DNA from: G713 sp034717835
GTDB lineage: Bacteria; Chloroflexota; Anaerolineae; B4-G1; SLSP01
Length of the DNA: 9,413 nt
Direction: 5' to 3'
NCBI GenBank assembly: GCA_034717835.1
Contig: JAYELZ010000236.1
Span: 1-9,413 of the forward strand
Shown: piece by piece, positions 5,706-9,413 of the stretch
Numbering within the stretch: position 1 is the stretch's first letter
Layout: each line of letters begins with the position of its first letter
Translations under genes and position numbers: made by a program
Notes under the pieces: model-generated
The model's input: the letters and a program-made list of their open reading frames with translations, nothing else
What the model was told of the DNA's origin: nothing
Database searches by the model: none

Positions 5706-8183
5706 TTATTCCTCTGGCTCTTCCTTTAAGCGGGCCAGCGAAGCCACGCACTCGCCCTCTTTCAGACTCATCATCTGGACTCCGCGCGTATAACGTCCCA
5801 TCTGGGGGATGTTGGCGGCCGGCGTGCGGATCATAATACCGCCGTCGGAGATCATGGTGATCTCATCCTCTTCCTGCACAATACGCGCGTCAATCACCGG
5901 GCCGGTCTTGTGGCTCACCTGGTAGGCCCGCATCCCCTTGCCACCACGTCCCTGGGGGCGGAATTCAGCTAACGGGGTACGCCGTCCATAGCCGTGCGCG
6001 GAAACTACCAAAAGATCGCCGTCAGGTTCCACCACTTCCGCGCTGGTAATCAAATCCGCAGCAGCGAGCCGCATAGCAATCACTCCTCTGGCCGTGCGCC
6101 CCACCGCGCGGACAGCTTGCTCGCTAAAGCGGATGCCCTGTCCCTGGGATGTCACCAGGATAAGATCCTCATCTCCTTCCGTCAGCAAGACCCAACCCAA
6201 CTCATCCCCCTCCTCCAACCCGATGGCAATCAAGCCACTGGGGCGCACTGCCGCGAACTCGTGCAACTTCACGCGCTTGACCAGTCCCCGGCGAGTGATC
6301 ATGGTGAAATAGCGTCCATTTCCCTCGAAATCGACCACATTCAGCACCGCCGTCACCGTCTCAGTTGTCTCCAGCGGCAGGATACCCGCCAACAGGAACC
6401 CCTTAGCAGTGCGCGAGGCTTCTGGGATCTGATAAACGCGCTCCTGATAGACTTTACCGCGATTGGTGAAGAAGAGCAGCGTATCTAACGTGCCGGCGGA
6501 GAGCAGATGTACGATCTCATCCTCCTCGCGCGTATCCATCCCAATAACACCGCGTCCGCCCCGGCGCTGGCTGCGATAAACCTTGGAGGGCACGCGCTTG
6601 ACGTAGCCGTGCTCGGTGATGGAGATGAGTACCCGCTCTTCATCCACAAAGTCCTCTTCGTTAAAGGAAGCGTCCCCGCGCGGATCAATGCGAGTGCGCC
6701 GTTCATCACCGTACTTCTCGGCCAGCGACTGGAGTTCCTCATAGATTACCACCCGCTGTTTAGCTGGGGAAGCCAACAGCGCCTCTAGTTCAGCTATCTG
6801 GACTTGCAGTGCTGCATATTCATCCAGAATCTTTTGACGCTCCAGGCCAGTCAGCCGACGCAGGGGCATATCCAAAATGGCGCGAGCCTGGATTTCCGAG
6901 AACTCAAACTTAGCTATCAAACGTTCCCGCGCCGTAGCCACATCCGGCGATTCTCGGATGGTACGGATTACTGCATCCAGATGATCCAGGGCCAGTAATA
7001 GCCCTTTCAAAATGTGTGCGCGGGCTTGCGCCCTCCTCAATTCATAGCGCGCGCGGCGCACAACTACCTCATTGCGGTGTTGTAGGAAGATCAAGAGCAA
7101 CCGTTTGAGCGGCAGCAAGCGCGGCTCGCCATCCACCAACGCGAGCAACCGCACGCCAAAAGTCGTTTGCAGCATCGTGTGCTTGTAAAGGCGATTGAGA
7201 GCCTTTTGCGGCTGCGTGCCGCGCTTGAGTTCGATAATGATACTCATACCCCGGCGATCAGATTCATCACGCAGATCGCTGATTTCATCTAATTTACCGT
7301 TGCGCACCAGGAAAGCGATCTTCTCGATGAGCGTCGTCTTATTGACCTGATAGGGAATTTCTGTCACCACGATGCGATGTCGGCCCCGCCGCAGCTCCTC
7401 AATGCGCGCGACGGCTCGCACAATCACCTTTCCGCGCCCGGTGCCGTAAGCCGAGATGATAGGATCGCGTCCCATGATGGTGCCACCCGTGGGAAAATCC
7501 GGCCCCTTGATAAATTGCATCAACTCGGTCACGCCTATATCATCTTGATTTTCCCAATTATCCAAAAGGAAGAGCAAGGCTTCCAGCACCTCGCTGAGGT
7601 TGTGAGGAGGAATGTTCGTAGACATGCCCACGGCAATGCCGGAGGCCCCATTTACCAACAAGGTGGGGAGTATCGAAGGGAGCACTCGCGGTTCCTGGAG
7701 CGAACCATCGAAGTTGTCGATCCAAGCTACGGTTTCTTTATCAATATCGGCCAACATCTCCATAGAGATCTTAGCCAGCCGGGCCTCAGTGTAACGCATC
7801 GCCGCCGGGGAGTCGCCATCAATGGAACCAAAGTTCCCCTGGCCGTCAACCAACATGTAGCGCACTGAAAAATCCTGAGCCAGGCGTGCCATGGCCTCGT
7901 AAACTGCCGAGTCGCCATGTGGATGGTATTTACCCAACACCTCACCGACAATGCGGGCCGATTTCTTGTGTGCCGAATTAGGGCGAATGCCCATATCGTA
8001 CATCGCGTAGAGAATCCGGCGTTGCACTGGCTTTAACCCATCCCGCGCGTCTGGGAGCGCGCGCGACACAATGACGCTCATGGCATAATCCAGATACGCG
8101 CTACGCATTTCGTGATCGATATTTACCGCACGTATGGTACCAACTCGGTTTTCGCTACTGGCAGATTTCTCGTTTTCTTCCAA
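5706..8183 (-). CDS. gyrA: DNA gyrase subunit A
   Basis: GyrA is the breakage-reunion subunit of gyrase, which introduces negative supercoils with GyrB. The 825-residue protein shows the winged-helix/tower core with catalytic Y131 in 'AAMRYTEARL', the quinolone-resistance region 'YHPHGDSAVYEAMARLAQ', and a C-terminal beta-pinwheel carrying the GyrA box QRRGGRG at 539-545. The box separates it from ParC. S92 and E96 correspond to E. coli S83 and D87, a combination expected for quinolone sensitivity. The C-terminal tail after the pinwheel is short and acidic ('EEPEE'). The start is TTG (8181-8183): GGAGG at 8191-8195 sits seven bases upstream, and the protein begins 'MEENEKSASS' just before the conserved 'MRSAYLDYAMSVIVSRALPD'. 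gyrB is not in the window. Confidence 0.98.
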   Translation of the reverse strand: MEENEKSASSENRVGTIRAVNIDHEMRSAYLDYAMSVIVSRALPDARDGLKPVQRRILYAMYDMGIRPNSAHKKSARIVGEVLGKYHPHGDSAVYEAMARLAQDFSVRYMLVDGQGNFGSIDGDSPAAMRYTEARLAKISMEMLADIDKETVAWIDNFDGSLQEPRVLPSILPTLLVNGASGIAVGMSTNIPPHNLSEVLEALLFLLDNWENQDDIGVTELMQFIKGPDFPTGGTIMGRDPIISAYGTGRGKVIVRAVARIEELRRGRHRIVVTEIPYQVNKTTLIEKIAFLVRNGKLDEISDLRDESDRRGMSIIIELKRGTQPQKALNRLYKHTMLQTTFGVRLLALVDGEPRLLPLKRLLLIFLQHRNEVVVRRARYELRRAQARAHILKGLLLALDHLDAVIRTIRESPDVATARERLIAKFEFSEIQARAILDMPLRRLTGLERQKILDEYAALQVQIAELEALLASPAKQRVVIYEELQSLAEKYGDERRTRIDPRGDASFNEEDFVDEERVLISITEHGYVKRVPSKVYRSQRRGGRGVIGMDTREEDEIVHLLSAGTLDTLLFFTNRGKVYQERVYQIPEASRTAKGFLLAGILPLETTETVTAVLNVVDFEGNGRYFTMITRRGLVKRVKLHEFAAVRPSGLIAIGLEEGDELGWVLLTEGDEDLILVTSQGQGIRFSEQAVRAVGRTARGVIAMRLAAADLITSAEVVEPDGDLLVVSAHGYGRRTPLAEFRPQGRGGKGMRAYQVSHKTGPVIDARIVQEEDEITMISDGGIMIRTPAANIPQMGRYTRGVQMMSLKEGECVASLARLKEEPEE

Positions 8184-8190
8184 GGATTAT

Positions 8191-8195
8191 CCTCC
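8191..8195 (-). promoter_or_regulatory. gyrA Shine-Dalgarno, fixes the TTG start
   Basis: GGAGG on the minus strand lies seven bases before TTG at 8181-8183. No ATG or GTG at a suitable distance competes with it, so TTG is the likely initiation codon. Confidence 0.8.
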
Positions 8196-8230
8196 GCAAT
8201 GAGTACATGGGGATGCATGTCAGACAAGTT

Positions 8231-8236
8231 ATTATA
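8231..8236 (-). promoter_or_regulatory. Candidate -10 box for gyrA
   Basis: The minus strand reads a perfect TATAAT about 48 bp before the gyrA start, giving a predicted 5' leader of roughly 40 nt. No good -35 hexamer is found at 16-18 bp spacing, so the promoter may depend on other contacts or on supercoiling; gyrA promoters in other bacteria respond to supercoiling, but that is not shown here. Confidence 0.5.
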
Positions 8237-8331
8237 CCTCAAGTGCGCCAAAGCGAGAGAGCGAGCAAGCGAAGAAGCAGGTGGGGAAACAAGATGTTGT
8301 CCCGTGGCGCTGGTCAAATCTCCGGCAAACC

Positions 8332-8359
8332 TTGACAAGTTACTCAGATATGTTACAAT
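8332..8359 (+). promoter_or_regulatory. tRNA-Glu promoter (TTGACA-16-TACAAT)
   Basis: TTGACA at 8332-8337 and TACAAT at 8354-8359 are separated by 16 bp. This places the transcript start near 8366, about eight bases before the mature tRNA 5' end. It is the expected strong sigma-70-type promoter of a stable RNA. Confidence 0.85.
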
Positions 8360-8373
8360 TCCTTCCGTTAGGC

Positions 8374-8451
8374 GCCCCTATCGTCTAGCCTGGCCTAGGA
8401 CACAGGCCTTTCAAGCCTGGTACATGGGTTCGAATCCCGTTAGGGGCACCA
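8374..8451 (+). tRNA. tRNA-Glu (anticodon TTC), CCA encoded
   Basis: The acceptor stem GCCCCTA (8374-8380) pairs perfectly with TAGGGGC (8441-8447), followed by discriminator A and an encoded CCA. The anticodon stem CAGGC (8403-8407) pairs with GCCTG (8415-8419) around the loop CTTTCAA, giving anticodon TTC at 8410-8412. The T-arm ATGGG/CCCGT closes the loop TTCGAAT. The D-arm is GTCT..AGGAC with a GG in the loop. The body is 75 nt without CCA. It reads GAA/GAG codons as tRNA-Glu. It is a single-gene unit with its own promoter and terminator, divergent from gyrA. Confidence 0.98.
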
Positions 8452-8456
8452 AGCAA

Positions 8457-8485
8457 AAAGCCCTATCTCGTTGAGGTAGGGCTTT
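8457..8485. terminator. Bidirectional hairpin terminator
   Basis: A 13-bp stem (AAAGCCCTATCTC with GAGGTAGGGCTTT, one G-T pair) closes a GTT loop, six bases after the tRNA CCA. On the plus strand it is followed by a broken T-run (TTTACACTTT). On the minus strand the hairpin runs into TTTTTGC, the better U-tract. It therefore can stop both the tRNA transcript and a leftward transcript coming from the 8532-8687 region. Confidence 0.88.
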
Positions 8486-8531
8486 ACACTTTGGCGCTCT
8501 GATAAGCGGTACCCTGTGATGCCCCGGACTC

Positions 8532-8687
8532 CTACGCGATGACACGGAACCGCTCTAGCATTCTGTCAACCTTGCTTTGAGAGTGGAGCAGCAATGCAGA
8601 TTGCCGCCCGGCGCACCGCGCCTCCGCCAGCGACTTCAGACGCGGCAACGAAACCCGCCAGAGCAGAGTATAACGGCGTGCGCCCAC
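8532..8687 (-). CDS. Candidate small protein, 51 residues, unrecognised
   Basis: A GTG-initiated ORF of 51 codons ends at TAG (8532-8534). AAGGAGGGG lies about seven bases before the GTG, an unusually strong Shine-Dalgarno. Third codon positions are mostly G or C, as expected of coding sequence in a GC-rich genome. The product starts MGARRYTLLWRVSLPRL and ends DRMLERFRVIA: basic (many Arg), with one Cys, one Trp and probable amphipathic helices. No signal peptide or membrane segment is clear. It matches no family that I recognise. The gene converges on the bidirectional hairpin at 8457-8485, whose better U-tract faces this direction; the open frame runs 15 codons past the TAG to a TAA just before the hairpin. 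It could also be a remnant of a larger gene or a chance ORF. Confidence 0.42.
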   Translation of the reverse strand: MGARRYTLLWRVSLPRLKSLAEARCAGRQSALLLHSQSKVDRMLERFRVIA

Positions 8688-8731
8688 GTGAAAACCCCTC
8701 CTTTTACGCTTAACAAAGCATTAGTGATATA

Positions 8732-8750
8732 TTACTCTATTCAGGAGTAA
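8732..8750. repeat. Small inverted repeat between divergent small ORFs
   Basis: TTACTC (8732-8737) and GAGTAA (8745-8750) form six-base arms around TATTCAG. A further GAGTAA lies at 8772-8777. The site sits between the leftward candidate at 8687 and the rightward candidate at 8828, so it could be an operator or a weak hairpin. It has no T-run on either side to make it a terminator. Confidence 0.3.
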
Positions 8751-8827
8751 ATTGCCCCCCCATATCTTCAAGAGTAAGACCCCGTGCGTGAGCGTAGCCG
8801 AGTAGTAATTAGAGGAAGGTTTTTTAA

Positions 8828-8965
8828 GTGGCACATAGAGAAGTGACAAGTTTTATCAAACGCCCTCTGACAAACACAAAACAAAAATTATTACTTGACA
8901 ATGGGATTAATATCAATTACAATGTTTATAACTTAGGTTGGAGAAAGGTCTATGATGAGCGTTAA
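8828..8965 (+). CDS. Candidate 45-residue ORF in an AT-rich stretch
   Basis: A GTG start (8828-8830) preceded by AGAGGAAGG, eight bases away, opens 45 codons ending at TAA (8963-8965). The product begins MAHREVTSFIKRPLTNTKQK and ends LGWRKVYDER; it is rich in Asn, Lys and Tyr and much more AT-rich than the other genes here. I recognise no family. The last part lies in the duplicated 38-bp leader. A consensus promoter for the downstream secreted protein lies inside this ORF, which argues against it being conserved coding sequence, or means that the region does both jobs. It may instead be the degraded end of an acquired gene. Confidence 0.28.
   Translation: MAHREVTSFIKRPLTNTKQKLLLDNGININYNVYNLGWRKVYDER
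8895..8923 (+). promoter_or_regulatory. Consensus promoter of the secreted-protein gene (TTGACA-17-TACAAT)
   Basis: TTGACA at 8895-8900 and TACAAT at 8918-8923 have the ideal 17-bp spacing and share both hexamers with the tRNA-Glu promoter in this window. The predicted start is near 8930, a few bases before the first leader copy, so the mRNA would carry both copies in a leader of roughly 116 nt before the ATG at 9046. Confidence 0.7.
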
Positions 8966-8972
8966 GGAGGCG
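8935..8972 (+). repeat. Leader repeat, copy 1 (38 bp)
   Basis: This 38-bp unit recurs 71 bp downstream with 36 of 38 bases identical. It carries a GGAG, then ATGATG, then AAGGAGG. In this copy no start codon follows the AAGGAGG. Confidence 0.92.
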
Positions 8973-9026
8973 TCAAAAAAGTTTACTGGTGCTATATCAC
9001 TGTCGAGGTTCGAGAAAGGTCTATGA
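8952..9026 (+). CDS. Candidate 24-residue leader ORF
   Basis: The tandem ATGATG of leader copy 1 opens a 24-codon frame (starting MMSVKEASKKF) with GGAG at 8940-8943 upstream. It stops at TGA 9024-9026, overlapping the ATG of copy 2 (9023-9025) in an ATGA arrangement typical of translational coupling. The predicted peptide has no known match. It may be a leader peptide, or only a by-product of the duplication. Confidence 0.22.
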   Translation: MMSVKEASKKFTGAISLSRFEKGL

Positions 9027-9043
9027 TGAGTGTTAAGGAGGCG
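9006..9043 (+). repeat. Leader repeat, copy 2 (38 bp), contains the working Shine-Dalgarno
   Basis: The second copy differs from the first at two bases (9011 and 9031). Its AAGGAGG (9035-9041) is four bases from the ATG of the secreted protein at 9046. Its own ATGATG opens a 13-codon frame (MMSVKEARCVLKP, stop at 9062-9064) that overlaps the start of the secreted protein in another frame. Confidence 0.92.
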
Positions 9044-9045
9044 AG

Positions 9046-9413
9046 ATGCGTTCTAAAGCCGTAATTTTGACATTAGCGTTGGCGTTGGTGATAATTGGAA
9101 CGGCAATTGGGCCACAAGCTCTCTCTTGGGTGCGCGCAGAGCGCATGTCAGGGGAAGAAGCTATAAAACCAGCGGAGGGTTATCCGTATCCGCCGGGTTA
9201 TCTATGGGCGCATGTGTTTATACCTTTTGTGCAGAAAAACGTTGTTTGCATTGCGGTGACCGAGGTGACGATCAACGGTGAGGAAAGCGGGGGGCCTGGT
9301 GAATATACTTTCGAGGCCAGCGTGGAGCCCGCTGATGCCACTACACCCAGTTATTTGTGGGACAATGAGGATACTGAGAGCTCCTCCACCCGCATGTTAA
9401 GCAGCGGGACGTA
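9046..9413 (+). CDS. Secreted protein with PKD-like repeat, 3' end beyond window
   Basis: At least 122 residues are encoded and the frame is still open at the window edge. Residues 1-26 look like a signal peptide or N-terminal anchor: MRSK, then a hydrophobic stretch to about residue 22, then a polar region. A proline- and tyrosine-rich stretch (43-53) leads to 'VFIPFVQKN' (57-65), which resembles the YLPLV-type motif placed near the N-terminus of many Chloroflexota secreted proteins. From about residue 71 an Ig/PKD-like beta domain begins: 'VTEVTING', 'YTFEASVEPADATTPSYLW', of the type repeated many times in cell-surface proteins of that phylum. The role is probably surface adhesion or structure; no enzyme domain is visible yet. 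The ATG is fixed by AAGGAGG at 9035-9041. It is the first gene of a rightward transcript from the promoter at 8895-8923. Confidence 0.82.
   Translation, partial: MRSKAVILTLALALVIIGTAIGPQALSWVRAERMSGEEAIKPAEGYPYPPGYLWAHVFIPFVQKNVVCIAVTEVTINGEESGGPGEYTFEASVEPADATTPSYLWDNEDTESSSTRMLSSGT

Noticed and set aside
5706..8183. ParC instead of GyrA
   Set aside because: An intact GyrA box (QRRGGRG) is present at residues 539-545, which ParC proteins lack or degrade.
8560..8610. Resemblance to the apical part of 4.5S (SRP) RNA: CTGTCAACC ... GGAGCAGC ... GCAGAT
   Set aside because: The conserved GGAA tetraloop and the paired symmetric loop are absent, flanking pairing is poor, and the opposite strand offers a better explanation as a small CDS.
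8594..8713. 39-codon plus-strand ORF (MQIAARRTAPPP...) with a GGAG upstream
   Set aside because: It is antisense to the 51-codon candidate, low in complexity (Ala/Pro/Arg), and has a weaker ribosome binding site.
9001..9020. GAGGTTCGAG as a second copy of the tRNA T-loop, suggesting an att site
   Set aside because: Only about seven bases match the tRNA 3' half, too few for an attachment site, and the string belongs to the leader repeat.

Overview
The window looks like a chromosomal segment of a moderately GC-rich bacterium, most likely a Chloroflexota (Anaerolineae-like) lineage. This is an inference from three things. The truncated secreted protein at the right edge carries a short 'VFIPFVQKN' motif after its signal peptide, followed by a PKD-like 'YTF.A.V.P..ATTP..Y.W' repeat, a layout I associate with Anaerolineae surface proteins. 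Intergenic gaps hold 7-, 8- and 9-nt degenerate tandem repeats. GyrA ends soon after its beta-pinwheel, with only a short acidic tail. No 16S or other phylogenetic marker is present to confirm this.

From 38 to 8183 every gene lies on the minus strand, so transcription runs right to left: gyrA (TTG start), then 27 nt later an AlbA_2/HATPase_c_4 regulator-like protein, then an alpha/beta hydrolase fused to a cyclic-nucleotide-binding domain, then moaA-moaC (4 nt apart, molybdopterin biosynthesis), then a PHP-family phosphoesterase. gyrA and the AlbA_2 gene probably share a transcript. moaA and moaC almost certainly do, and together they convert GTP to cyclic pyranopterin monophosphate. The hydrolase-moaA gap (2563-2789) is filled mostly by two tandem-repeat arrays. 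The moaC-PHP gap (875-1094) holds a short 9-nt repeat and no gene that I can see. Positions 1-37 hold no feature.

gyrA diverges at 8184-8373 from a plus-strand tRNA-Glu(TTC). The tRNA has its own consensus promoter and a strong hairpin terminator that looks bidirectional.

The right side (8486-9413) is the least ordinary part. It holds a candidate 51-codon gene on the minus strand converging on that terminator, a divergent AT-rich stretch with a candidate 45-codon ORF, a consensus sigma-70-type promoter, and a 38-bp leader duplicated 71 bp apart. The leader contains an ATGATG start and a Shine-Dalgarno; its second copy drives the secreted repeat protein that runs off the window. Chained, overlapping mini-ORFs precede that protein.
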